A stretch of DNA of 31,500 nucleotides from Candidatus Baldrarchaeum yapensis (GTDB lineage Archaea > Asgardarchaeota > Baldrarchaeia > Baldrarchaeales > Baldrarchaeaceae): positions 1 to 31,500 of the forward strand of contig JAEOSH010000018.1 in the NCBI GenBank assembly GCA_016840465.1, written 5' to 3'. The notes below the pieces were generated by a model. That model was not told the DNA's origin and did no database searches. It saw nothing but the letters and a program-made list of their open reading frames with translations. Numbering within the stretch: the first letter of the stretch is position 1; every line of letters begins with the position of its first letter. Of this stretch, positions 8,732 to 16,332 are shown piece by piece. A program made the translations under genes and the position numbers.

Positions 8732-9094
8732 GTGGCCGAGAGGCTGCCTCCACAAATTCAAAACCAGTTGGCACTCCTGCAACAAGCACAGCAGAGGCTC
8801 GATATGCTGACGGCTCGTAAGCTTGAATTAGAGAGGGAATTGAGAGAAACAGAGTTTGCAATTTCCGAGTTAGAGAAAGTAAATGAGGATGCAGTAGTGT
8901 ACAAAATTGTCGGGGGCTTGCTTGTACAGACGGACAGAAATAAACTGCTGGAGGAATTAAAGGAGAGAAAGGACAGTCTCGAAACGCGGCTCAAGCTTCT
9001 CCAACGCCAAGAGGAAAGGGCCCGACAGCAGGTAAACGAATTGAGGGAGAAGTTAAAGCAGTCATTAAGTGAGAGAGGATATCAAGTATCATGA
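8732..9094 (+). CDS. pfdB: Prefoldin beta subunit
   Basis: A 120-residue prefoldin beta subunit, the chaperone part that delivers unfolded proteins to the thermosome. The start MAERLPPQIQNQLALLQQAQ is the family hallmark. Two long coiled-coil helices with heptad repeats flank the central beta hairpin (VYKIVGGLLVQTDRNKLLEE). The GTG start lies one base after the pcc1 stop. Its 3' end overlaps the DUF3194 gene by four bases (ATGA). Four beta and two alpha subunits form the hexamer; the alpha gene is not in this window. Confidence 0.96.
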   Translation: MAERLPPQIQNQLALLQQAQQRLDMLTARKLELERELRETEFAISELEKVNEDAVVYKIVGGLLVQTDRNKLLEELKERKDSLETRLKLLQRQEERARQQVNELREKLKQSLSERGYQVS

Positions 9095-9429
9095 GAGAGG
9101 AGGAAAAATTTCCAAGGAAAATAAGTCCTGAGGATATAGAGAGAATATGCACATCTGTCGAGAATGCGATTAGAAGGTTCATACTATCGAAGATTCCAGT
9201 GAATTCGATAATAGACTATGATGTCGTTGTCAATATCACCACGGACAATGGCCTCGACGTTGATATAAAGGTGGACGTTGTAACTTCGCCTTTCATCAAG
9301 TGTGATTTAGATGCGGTCATAAGAAAGGCCGTTGAGGTGGGCAGGGAAAAGTTGGAGAAAATGCTGAGGGAGTTAAAGAGTGAGGCCGAAAGTCCTGATA
9401 GATCTTCTGAGAAGGAACGTCAAGGATAA
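9091..9429 (+). CDS. DUF3194 archaeal protein of unknown function
   Basis: A 112-residue protein that fits the archaeal DUF3194 family, repeatedly found beside pcc1 and prefoldin beta. It has an N-terminal helix (SPEDIERICTSVENAIRRFI), two strands (DYDVVVNITTDNGLDVDIKV) and a helical, charged C-terminus ending EKERQG. ATG 9091 overlaps the prefoldin stop. Its last 50 bases overlap the start of the DHH gene in another frame. No catalytic motif is visible and the function is unknown to me; conserved neighbours suggest a role in RNA or protein quality control (inference). Confidence 0.8.
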   Translation: MREEEKFPRKISPEDIERICTSVENAIRRFILSKIPVNSIIDYDVVVNITTDNGLDVDIKVDVVTSPFIKCDLDAVIRKAVEVGREKLEKMLRELKSEAESPDRSSEKERQG

Positions 9430-10387
9430 TATTGCCATAATAGGGCATAAGAACGCAGATCCCGATGCCGTATGTAGCATGTACGGGTTATATGTATTAT
9501 TAAGACATGTGCTTCCAGAAAATACTAGATTTTTCCTCGCAGCGGAAGACTATAGTAAGTTATCTAAAAGAATCATGACAGAGTTTGAAATAGACGATCT
9601 CTACCTCTTTGATCTCGAGGAGACTCCGGAGTGTGCAGTAATAGTAGATGCAAATAATCTCGAGCAAATAGGTATTCTTAAGGAGAAGGTGCCTCCGGCA
9701 AAGACCAAGATATTTGTCATAGATCATCACGAGCCACATGCGGATACGTGCACATTTTCGGTGGCATCACTAATAATGAACGACCTTGTTTCGACCGCAG
9801 AAATAATTGTCCAAATATACGAGGATCTAAATGTTCCGATGGATTCGAAAACCGCAACCCTGCTGTTGATGGGAGTGATTTTCGATTCACGGAGGTTTAT
9901 ATTAATCGACGATAAGATATTCTTCGCTGTGAAAAAACTGCTGGATTTTGGTGCCGATTACCAGAGGGCATTAGATATGTTGAGGTTGCCAATGGACAGA
10001 TCAGAACGCATTGCAAGACTAAAGGCCGCCTCTAGGCTTTCATTATTTCAGATCGGGAATTGGATCGTAGCTGCATCTTATGTGAGCGCTTTTGAGGCGA
10101 GCGCATGTCGTGCATTGATCGAGTTGGGCGCCGATGTTGCGGTCGTCATTGCTGAGCGTGGTGACGAGCTTAGGATCAGTGCAAGAGCCACTGAGTTCTT
10201 TTACCAAGAAACAGGAGTAAGTTTGGCGGAAGTTATGGAAAGGGTTGGTAGGAACATAGGGGGAAGTGGTGGCGGTCATGTGACTGCCGCCGGCGCTAAT
10301 GGCAAGGGGGATGCTAAGAAAGGATTAAATGAATTTTTGAAATGTATAAGCGAGATGCTAGGTGCTAAGGTTGAAACGCTAGACTAG
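9380..10387 (+). CDS. DHH/DHHA1 phosphoesterase, NrnA- or RecJ-like nuclease
   Basis: A 335-residue protein with all DHH-family metal motifs: HKNADPDAVCS (about residue 23), VIVDANN, the DHH motif in VIDHHEPHAD, and MGVIFDSRRF. A C-terminal DHHA1 domain ends with GGSGGGHVTAAG, the substrate-binding glycine loop. The family includes nanoRNases, RecJ-like exonucleases and cyclic-dinucleotide phosphodiesterases; all are Mn-dependent phosphoesterases. GTG 9380, preceded by GGGAGT, lies inside the DUF3194 gene and is needed to keep the first strand. The catalytic residues look complete. Its place at the end of the exosome operon makes short-RNA degradation the best guess. Confidence 0.9.
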   Translation: MRPKVLIDLLRRNVKDNIAIIGHKNADPDAVCSMYGLYVLLRHVLPENTRFFLAAEDYSKLSKRIMTEFEIDDLYLFDLEETPECAVIVDANNLEQIGILKEKVPPAKTKIFVIDHHEPHADTCTFSVASLIMNDLVSTAEIIVQIYEDLNVPMDSKTATLLLMGVIFDSRRFILIDDKIFFAVKKLLDFGADYQRALDMLRLPMDRSERIARLKAASRLSLFQIGNWIVAASYVSAFEASACRALIELGADVAVVIAERGDELRISARATEFFYQETGVSLAEVMERVGRNIGGSGGGHVTAAGANGKGDAKKGLNEFLKCISEMLGAKVETLD

Positions 10388-10396
10388 GTGTAATCG

Positions 10397-11242
10397 ATGG
10401 CAATAATCGAAATTAGAAATTTGACTTTCACGTATGCCGGATCTGACGAGCCCGCAATTCGAGACATATCATTAAACATCGAAGAGGGAGAGTTCGTACT
10501 AATAATGGGTAGGAGTGGGTGTGGGAAAACTACTCTCTGTAGATGCCTTAATGGCCTCATACCTCACTTTTACAGGGGGGAAATGAAGGGAGATGTCATC
10601 ATTAATGGTTTAAATACAAGGAAGCATACAGTTGCGGAAATAGCACAGATAGTCGGAATGGTTTTCCAAGAACCGGAAAACCAGTTGGTTACGATGAGTG
10701 TCGAGAAGGAACTCGCATTTGGTCCAGAGAACCTCGGAATACCACCTGATGAGATAAGGGAGAGAGTTGAAAGAGTAATTAAACTGATGAATCTCGAGAA
10801 CATAAGGGATAGAGCCCCTTATGAATTATCCGGGGGAGAGCAACAGAAGGTGGCAATAGCATCGGTACTGACATTAGAACCAAAGATCCTAGTGTTAGAC
10901 GAACCGACATCAAGCCTGGATCCTGCCTCCGCGACTAAAATACTTGAAATCATTGCAAATCTGAATAGGCTCTACGGCATCACCGTGGTGCTGATAGAGC
11001 ACAGACCCGAACTCGTGATGCGCTATGTGACAAAAATCATTATTATGGATAAGGGCAGAATTATCATGGAGGGCAACCCAAGGGAAGTGTTTTCTCATGG
11101 AACTTTTGAGGAATTGGGAATAGAGGCCCCGGTTCCGGTAAGGCTTTTTCATATGTTGAGAAAACGGGGACTTGGTAAGATGAACATAGTGCCTATTACC
11201 GAGGATGAAGCTACACGACTTATTTTGGGGTTGGTGGGATGA
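10397..11242 (+). CDS. ecfA1: ECF transporter ATP-binding subunit EcfA1
   Basis: A 281-residue ABC ATPase of an energy-coupling factor transporter. Motifs are complete: Walker A GRSGCGKTT (about residue 38), Q-loop GMVFQEPENQLVT, signature LSGGEQQK, Walker B ILVLDEPTSSLD, and the switch His in VLIEHRPEL. The QEPENQL form of the Q-loop is typical of EcfA proteins. ATG 10397 follows AGGTG, nine bases after the DHH gene. The 3' end overlaps ecfA2 by four bases. With EcfA2 it should form the asymmetric dimer that powers vitamin or metal uptake. Confidence 0.95.
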   Translation: MAIIEIRNLTFTYAGSDEPAIRDISLNIEEGEFVLIMGRSGCGKTTLCRCLNGLIPHFYRGEMKGDVIINGLNTRKHTVAEIAQIVGMVFQEPENQLVTMSVEKELAFGPENLGIPPDEIRERVERVIKLMNLENIRDRAPYELSGGEQQKVAIASVLTLEPKILVLDEPTSSLDPASATKILEIIANLNRLYGITVVLIEHRPELVMRYVTKIIIMDKGRIIMEGNPREVFSHGTFEELGIEAPVPVRLFHMLRKRGLGKMNIVPITEDEATRLILGLVG

Positions 11243-12057
11243 TCGAGGTAGTTGACGTCTGGTATAGGTATCCGGAGGGATCGGTCGCCCTTAGAGGGGT
11301 TTCGCTACAGATAGAGAGGGGAGAATTCATTGCAATAATGGGGGAGAACGGGGCTGGGAAAACCACTCTTATAAAGCATTTCAATGGTTTATTAAAGCCT
11401 CAGAGGGGGGAGGTTTTTGTTGATGGCATCAATACGAAAGAAAGTTCGATTGCTGAACTTTCTAAGAAGGTCGGTGTAGTGTTTCAGAATCCGGATCACC
11501 AGTTGTTTTCATCCACAGTTGAAGAGGAGATTATGTTTTCATTGAACAATCTGAATATCGACGCTGATGAGGCGAGAAGACGAATGGAATGGGTACTTAA
11601 GCTTCTGGATCTTGAGAGGTATAGAAAGAGGTCGCCTTTTTCTTTGAGCGGAGGTGAGAAAAAGAGGCTTGCTCTCGCAACAATACTATGCATGAAGCCT
11701 AAAGTTCTGGTGCTTGATGAACCAACTATGGGACAGGACTTTGAACAAAAGATGAAACTTGCGGAATTGTTACAGAACCTCGTTAGGAAGGGCACTACAG
11801 TCGTAGTGGTCACGCATGATGTAGAATTTGCAGCAATGTACTTTCCTAGAGTTGTACTGATGGCTCGAGGGAGGATAATAGCAGATGGGGTGCCGGAGGA
11901 TGTGCTTACAAATGACGAGATTTTAAGAAGAGCCTCACTCATCCCTCCACAGGCGACGAAAATTGCATGGGAAGTTTCGAGGGAGTTAGAAGATTTTCCG
12001 AGAAAAATTATAAGAGTAAAAGAGTTGTATGAGGCCGTGATTTCATTGGTGAGGTAA
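11239..12057 (+). CDS. ecfA2: ECF transporter ATP-binding subunit EcfA2
   Basis: A 272-residue second ABC ATPase of the ECF module. Walker A is GENGAGKTT, the Q-loop is GVVFQNPDHQLFS, the signature LSGGEKKR, Walker B VLVLDEPTMGQD, and the switch His is in VVTHDVEF. FQNPDHQ versus FQEPENQ in the partner shows that the two copies are distinct and probably heterodimerise. ATG 11239 overlaps the ecfA1 stop. The stop TAA is immediately followed by the ecfT ATG, with GGTGAGG serving as ribosome binding site within the end of this gene. Confidence 0.95.
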   Translation: MIEVVDVWYRYPEGSVALRGVSLQIERGEFIAIMGENGAGKTTLIKHFNGLLKPQRGEVFVDGINTKESSIAELSKKVGVVFQNPDHQLFSSTVEEEIMFSLNNLNIDADEARRRMEWVLKLLDLERYRKRSPFSLSGGEKKRLALATILCMKPKVLVLDEPTMGQDFEQKMKLAELLQNLVRKGTTVVVVTHDVEFAAMYFPRVVLMARGRIIADGVPEDVLTNDEILRRASLIPPQATKIAWEVSRELEDFPRKIIRVKELYEAVISLVR

Positions 12058-12822
12058 ATGGCAATAGAAATGTTTAGAGGATTCGAATTTAAGAGAAGGG
12101 ATACACTCATCCATAGACTCGATCCTAGGACAAAACTCATAATGTCCCTATCGATCCTCGTGTCATCGTTAATCTTTGATAAGATAATACCGTTATTATT
12201 AGTGTTCTTGATTTCCTTTGCGCTCATATCGATCTCAAAATCCGTCACAGAATGGTATAAGAGCATTAAAGGACTTTCGGTGCTCTTCCTAATAATATTA
12301 ATTGTGAACAGTTTCGCATATTCTCTATCATTCGCAATTGCCATGTGCATACGTCTTGTAAATTTCGTAACTGCGTTCTCCTTGTTCTTTTTGACAACGC
12401 ACCCCGACGACCTTGCTCATGCTTTAATATCACTTAGAATCCCCTTTGAAATCGCGTTTGCATTTTCTATGGCCACAAGATATGTGCCGACGCTTGCTCG
12501 GGAGGCACAGATAATAGCGGAAGCGCAGATGTCGAGGGGGTTGGAGTTGCAGAAAGGAGGATTCCTGCAGAGGGTTAGAAATCTAATACCGTTAATAGTT
12601 CCTCTAGTCATCTGTAGTATAAAGAGGGCCCTTTCTGTTGCCGAGAGTTTGGAGTCACGTTGCTTTGGAGCTGTTAAGAAGAGAACATACTTACATGAAT
12701 TGAAATTTGGACTTTGGGACTTTTTAATGTCATTTGCCTTTTTGGGATTAGTGATATGGTCGGCTGTTACCACATTCCTGGTAGGTTATCCAAGAGTATT
12801 CACATTAGAACTCCCAATTTGA
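12058..12822 (+). CDS. ecfT: ECF transporter transmembrane subunit EcfT
   Basis: A 254-residue membrane protein with several hydrophobic helices in its N-terminal half (about 28-65 and 75-115) and another near the C-terminus (about 222-245). Between them is the cytoplasmic coupling region. The two short coupling motifs that dock on the ATPases are AQMSRGLEL and SLESRCFGA. The second reads S-R-C where Ala-Arg-Gly or Ser-Arg-Gly is usual, a small deviation worth noting. EcfT recruits different substrate-binding S proteins. No S component is adjacent; one lies about 16 kb away at 29220-30020. Confidence 0.9.
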   Translation: MAIEMFRGFEFKRRDTLIHRLDPRTKLIMSLSILVSSLIFDKIIPLLLVFLISFALISISKSVTEWYKSIKGLSVLFLIILIVNSFAYSLSFAIAMCIRLVNFVTAFSLFFLTTHPDDLAHALISLRIPFEIAFAFSMATRYVPTLAREAQIIAEAQMSRGLELQKGGFLQRVRNLIPLIVPLVICSIKRALSVAESLESRCFGAVKKRTYLHELKFGLWDFLMSFAFLGLVIWSAVTTFLVGYPRVFTLELPI

Positions 12823-12975
12823 CATGATGGCATGAAATTTGAGTAAGCCTTTCATGCAAGGATACCCGAGACGTTATGTCCTTGTGTCTGAGGAAAATAT
12901 TGGGGCATGCCCTAAGAAACGTAAAAATACTGTTATGGAAAGTACTGATTGGTACATTATTTCGGGTGAGAAGGA

Positions 12976-13572
12976 GTGGTTGAATACGAGGCTCCCTGGT
13001 GGGACGAAATATATGATCTTACATTAAAGCTTGCGGAAATGATAATGGAGGATGGTTTTAAGCCAGACATAATTGTCGGAATTGCACGCGGCGGATGGGT
13101 GGTCGCGAGACTATTATCCGACTTTCTTAAGAATCCCAATACTGCGAATTTGAAGATAGAGTTTTATAAGGGGATCGCGGAGACCGCCGAGAAGCCTGTC
13201 ATAACGCAACCGGTCTCTGCTGATGTTAAAGGGAAAAATGTACTCATATGTGACGATGTTGCTGATACCGGGCATAGCTTAAGAGTCGCTTTTGAGCACA
13301 TCAAGGAGTTAGGAGCTAAGGAGATAAAGGTCGCGACCCTACATCTCAAGCCGTGGTCGATTTTTAAACCCGACTTTTACGTGAAAGAGACAAGAGCATG
13401 GATAATATATCCTTGGGAAATTAGAGAAACCATCGAGAAAATAGCTTCGGATCTCGAAAAGGAAGGAAAGAGCGAAGAGGAAATCTTGGAGGCTCTGAGG
13501 ACCACAAACATAAAGCCCCGTCTAATAGAATATTTCTACGAGCTTTATAAGCGGCAAAAGGAGAAAGAGTAA
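12976..13572 (+). CDS. Purine-type phosphoribosyltransferase (COG2236-like)
   Basis: A 198-residue type I phosphoribosyltransferase. The PRPP-binding motif is LICDDVADTGHSL, with the paired acidic residues followed by D-T-G. An upstream IVGIARGGWVVARLL loop and a late IIYPWEIRETI segment place it near the archaeal hypoxanthine/xanthine/guanine transferases of COG2236. These enzymes attach ribose 5-phosphate from PRPP to a purine base for salvage. GTG 12976 lies three bases after an AAGGA-like sequence and gives the family-like start MVEYEAPWWDEIYDL. Substrate specificity cannot be read from sequence. A possible promoter lies in the 153-base gap upstream (GTAAAAATA near 12920). Confidence 0.88.
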   Translation: MVEYEAPWWDEIYDLTLKLAEMIMEDGFKPDIIVGIARGGWVVARLLSDFLKNPNTANLKIEFYKGIAETAEKPVITQPVSADVKGKNVLICDDVADTGHSLRVAFEHIKELGAKEIKVATLHLKPWSIFKPDFYVKETRAWIIYPWEIRETIEKIASDLEKEGKSEEEILEALRTTNIKPRLIEYFYELYKRQKEKE

Positions 13573-13585
13573 TGGTGTCTTTTAA

Positions 13586-14185
13586 ATGCCGCTCATAGAG
13601 CTTTCGGAAAACGACAGATTTGAAAACCTGAGTTTTGTGCTCATAAGTGGAGTGAAGGATGTCAAGATAGACAATCTTACCGCTGTGATAGATAAAATAC
13701 TGGATCTTTCATCGAGAGAAGGTTTAGTGATACAGTTATTCGATGCAACAAAAGTTGCTTCATGGAAGCATCTATTTGTCGCCGCATTGAACGCCTTAAA
13801 GGCATTTAAACACAAGTACAATATTTCGTCTAAGCTTGGCATGGAGATACTGATATTTGCGTCCGGACAGCGCCAAATAAGAGATGCTATTTCGATGCTC
13901 GGGTTGTCGAAGGATACTAAGGAGGTGGCAGTGGTTATACTTGGGAGTGCTAAAGATAAACTTGATAGAGTCCTCAAGGAGATCGCTGGTATGCTAAATG
14001 GAAGAATAGACGATAGCATACTTGAAATATTATCCGAGCACAAGGTTAGGGTATTAAGAGGGACTTTTGGAATATCTGATGAGGAGTTGGAGACAAGTAC
14101 AAAATCACAGCGATTCTCTGATATCGCTGACGCTTTAGTCAAGTGTATTATAAATAGATCATCCCTCTTGGTTGTCCAGAGATGA
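13586..14185 (+). CDS. cgi121: KEOPS complex subunit Cgi121
   Basis: A 199-residue protein recognised as Cgi121, the KEOPS subunit that binds Bud32 and recruits tRNA by its 3' CCA end. Supporting features are the central block LVIQLFDATKVASWKHLFVA followed by NALKAFKHKYNISSKLGMEIL and FASGQRQIRDAISMLGL, which match the conserved core of the family. Together with pcc1 at 8455 it gives two of the four core KEOPS subunits, in separate operons. ATG 13586 has no strong ribosome binding site and lies 13 bases after the phosphoribosyltransferase stop, so coupling is likely. Its stop TGA (14183-14185) abuts the stop of the convergent THUMP gene. Confidence 0.85.
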   Translation: MPLIELSENDRFENLSFVLISGVKDVKIDNLTAVIDKILDLSSREGLVIQLFDATKVASWKHLFVAALNALKAFKHKYNISSKLGMEILIFASGQRQIRDAISMLGLSKDTKEVAVVILGSAKDKLDRVLKEIAGMLNGRIDDSILEILSEHKVRVLRGTFGISDEELETSTKSQRFSDIADALVKCIINRSSLLVVQR

Positions 14186-14710
14186 TCATTTTCTCAATTT
14201 CTCGATGGAGAGTATGTCATCGGGCTTTATCACCGATATTCCAGTCCACTTCCCTACAACTTCTACCTGTATTATCCAATCAGGGTTTTCGAGATTGACC
14301 TTGCGGTTTATGTGTTTTGCAATCGCTTCTATTATATCTGTCCTCGATAATGTAGTATAACGCTTTCTTACGGTTATTCTAAAGGTTTCGCTCTCCTTTA
14401 TTCGGTCTTTCGCAAGTTCCGCTGCACTTTTCTCTATTTCCTCTATTTTCGACGGAACAACTACTTCAAGAGGAACATACTTCAATGTATACCTGAACTG
14501 CCAAGGATCCTCCATTGCTCGCTCTTTAAGCATTCTTATCGCCTCGAAGGGGTTCAGCGAGGTCTTTACCGCTACGAGTCCTGGGACTCCGGTTCTTTCA
14601 CATTTCACGCTTCTATCTCCCATTTCACTGAAAAAGTACCATATCTCTGCGCATGCGTCGTTTTCTCTTCCCTTAAGACATGACACGAGAATGTTATAAT
14701 CCTTAATCAC
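14186..14710 (-). CDS. THUMP-domain protein, Tan1-like
   Basis: A 174-residue protein consisting of little more than an N-terminal extension and a THUMP domain (about 60-170), with RYTLKYVPLEVVVPSKIEEI and the RNA-binding core FRITVRKRYTTLSRTDIIEAIAKH shortened here by the family's usual spacing. THUMP domains bind the acceptor part of tRNA. Stand-alone forms resemble Tan1, the adaptor for N4-acetylcytidine formation in the tRNA D-arm. The start is GTG 14710 with an excellent AGGAGG eight bases upstream. It converges head-on with cgi121, with the two stop codons directly adjacent. A tRNA-modification role fits but the exact partner is not visible. Confidence 0.85.
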   Translation of the reverse strand: MIKDYNILVSCLKGRENDACAEIWYFFSEMGDRSVKCERTGVPGLVAVKTSLNPFEAIRMLKERAMEDPWQFRYTLKYVPLEVVVPSKIEEIEKSAAELAKDRIKESETFRITVRKRYTTLSRTDIIEAIAKHINRKVNLENPDWIIQVEVVGKWTGISVIKPDDILSIEKLRK

Positions 14711-14757
14711 ATCTATATCCTCCTAGTTTACACGTCTATAGTCCCTTTAACGGACCA

Positions 14758-14766
14758 AGTTATAAG
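14758..14766 (+). promoter_or_regulatory. TATA box upstream of the nucleotidyltransferase-F420 gene run
   Basis: AGTTATAAG is centred about 27-29 bases before ATG 14791, so the message is probably leaderless or nearly so. It lies in the 80-base divergent gap between the THUMP gene and this run. The genes downstream are nearly contiguous to 19543, so this may be the main promoter for inositol-lipid and F420 genes. Confidence 0.4.
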
Positions 14767-14790
14767 TGAGACCCCTAAGCACAGGTGTAC

Positions 14791-15708
14791 ATGATGGGTT
14801 CCCCGCCGATAAACGAAATTGAGTGTGTCATTTTAGCTGCAGGAAAGGGCGAAAGACTTGGTGAGATCTCAAAGTACATTCCAAAACCTCTTATACCAAT
14901 CGCAAACCGGCCACTGATATCGTATGTCATTGAGAATGTCAGGAAGATGGGAATACGAGAAATAACGGTTGTTGCGGGGAAAAACTACTCAAAACTTCTC
15001 AAACTGTTATCAGATAACAACGGTATTAGAGTAATAAGAGCGGGGAACTTCGAGAAGGGGCCTTTATTTACATTCTTAGACGCGGAACCTTACATTGAGC
15101 GGCACTACGTGCTGATATTGCCTTGCGATCTTGTCGCAGACTTTAGCTTCTTTTCAGAGTTCATCAGAAAATGCAACATGAACTTTCAGATAAATCTGGC
15201 GGTATGCCGTAAAAGACAGCCCCTAGGAAGCATGAAAATAATACCCGCGAGGATGGCACTGATTTCAAAAGATTTCTTCATGATTTTACATAAGGCCGAG
15301 AATGAGGGATATAAACGCGTGATAGACGCAATAATGCTTGCCGAACAACTAGGTATTGGAGTGAATAGGGTGCCCCTAAGTAGTGCAAAGTGGGTGGACG
15401 TGGACACAATATCCGATCTTTTAAGGGCGCATAAATTCGTGCTTGAGAGAATACCGATGCCCTCAGGTGCTGCATGTGATAGTTGTCTCGACAGAGTATT
15501 GCTAATAAAACCCCTTATTATTGGTAGGAACATAACGTTTTCCGGCCCATCGGTGATCGGACCATATGTTTCCATAGGAGATAACGCGACAATTGGCGAT
15601 TCGACATTTTTGACGAATGTAATAGTCATGGCGGGGGCTCAGGTGGGCGCCGGACTTCTTATAAATAATGCTGTTATTTATAGAGACAGGATTTTCCGGG
15701 ATGAGTGA
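14791..15708 (+). CDS. Sugar- or inositol-phosphate nucleotidyltransferase with C-terminal left-handed beta helix
   Basis: A 305-residue protein with an N-terminal GT-A nucleotidyltransferase domain (about 1-225). The nucleotide loop is LAAGKGERLGEISKYIPKPL and the metal-binding Asp is in LILPCDLVADFSF. The C-terminal 70 residues contain isoleucine-spaced hexapeptide repeats (SVIGPYVSIGDNATIGDSTF) forming a left-handed beta helix. Family members make NDP-sugars, or CDP-inositol in the case of CTP:inositol-1-phosphate cytidylyltransferase. The overlap of its 3' end with a CDP-alcohol phosphatidyltransferase gene favours a role supplying CDP-inositol or activating a headgroup; glucose- or mannose-1-phosphate remain possible substrates. 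ATG 14794 and GTG 14785 are alternative starts. Confidence 0.85.
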   Translation: MMGSPPINEIECVILAAGKGERLGEISKYIPKPLIPIANRPLISYVIENVRKMGIREITVVAGKNYSKLLKLLSDNNGIRVIRAGNFEKGPLFTFLDAEPYIERHYVLILPCDLVADFSFFSEFIRKCNMNFQINLAVCRKRQPLGSMKIIPARMALISKDFFMILHKAENEGYKRVIDAIMLAEQLGIGVNRVPLSSAKWVDVDTISDLLRAHKFVLERIPMPSGAACDSCLDRVLLIKPLIIGRNITFSGPSVIGPYVSIGDNATIGDSTFLTNVIVMAGAQVGAGLLINNAVIYRDRIFRDE

Positions 15709-16318
15709 TGAGATGAGCAGATTCCGAGTTCGAAGAGTCTTTAGGCCATTTGTATACAGGATCGCCGAAAGCCTTGCCGAAATGGGTATACGTCCAAATC
15801 ATATAACTGTAGTTTCGCTCTTATCGGCGGTTATTTCTGCGATTTTTATTGCCTTATCAAATGTTTTGCTTGCAGGGATCGCTATATTCATGACCGGGTT
15901 GCTGGATGGAGTTGATGGTGCGATTGCACGCATTATGAATATGGAGACAAGAAAGGGGGCGTTTCTGGACGCTATGCTTGACAGGTACGGAGATGTTATA
16001 ATAATTGGGAGTTTCTTGTTTTATGAGCCAAAGGTTTTCTTTCTCTTCCGATTCGAACTTTGGATTCTGGTGGCGATAATTGGCTCGCTGATGGTTAGTT
16101 ACTCGAGGGCACGAGGTGAAGCCATGGGTGTCCGGTGTTTGGATGTAGGGTTGATGGGGAGGTCCGAAAGGCTGTTTCTATTAACAATTTTCTGCATATT
16201 AGGCTTATTCGATCCGCGCCTTCCATCATTTGGGCTTATATTACTAGCTATTCTATCAAATGCAACGGCTCTTCACAGGATCTTCTTTGGGTTTAGGATG
16301 TTAAATACCAACAGGTAA
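15701..16318 (+). CDS. CDP-alcohol phosphatidyltransferase, archaetidylinositol-phosphate-synthase-like
   Basis: A 205-residue integral membrane enzyme with the exact family motif D-x2-D-G-x2-A-R-x8-G-x3-D-x3-D, seen as DGVDGAIAR then GAFLDAMLD. Several hydrophobic helices surround it. The segment SYSRARGEAMGVRCLDVGLM is typical of archaeal members that join inositol 1-phosphate to CDP-archaeol. An alternative is the related enzyme that makes di-myo-inositol phosphate from CDP-inositol, which would explain the neighbouring nucleotidyltransferase. ATG 15701 overlaps that gene by eight bases; ATG 15713 is an alternative. It acts in the cytoplasmic membrane. Confidence 0.87.
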   Translation: MSDEMSRFRVRRVFRPFVYRIAESLAEMGIRPNHITVVSLLSAVISAIFIALSNVLLAGIAIFMTGLLDGVDGAIARIMNMETRKGAFLDAMLDRYGDVIIIGSFLFYEPKVFFLFRFELWILVAIIGSLMVSYSRARGEAMGVRCLDVGLMGRSERLFLLTIFCILGLFDPRLPSFGLILLAILSNATALHRIFFGFRMLNTNR

Positions 16319-16332
16319 CGTGAGGGGTTCTT

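Noticed and set aside
12825-12892. Possible C/D box small RNA (ATGATGG ... CTGA)
   Set aside because: The C box has a mismatch, no convincing internal boxes or terminal stem.
12839-13027. 62-codon open frame between ecfT and the phosphoribosyltransferase
   Set aside because: TTG start without a ribosome binding site, overlaps the well-supported next gene, unremarkable composition.
13582-14142. Long minus-strand open frame of 186 codons
   Set aside because: Exact antisense shadow of cgi121, Ser/Leu-rich as expected for a shadow frame.
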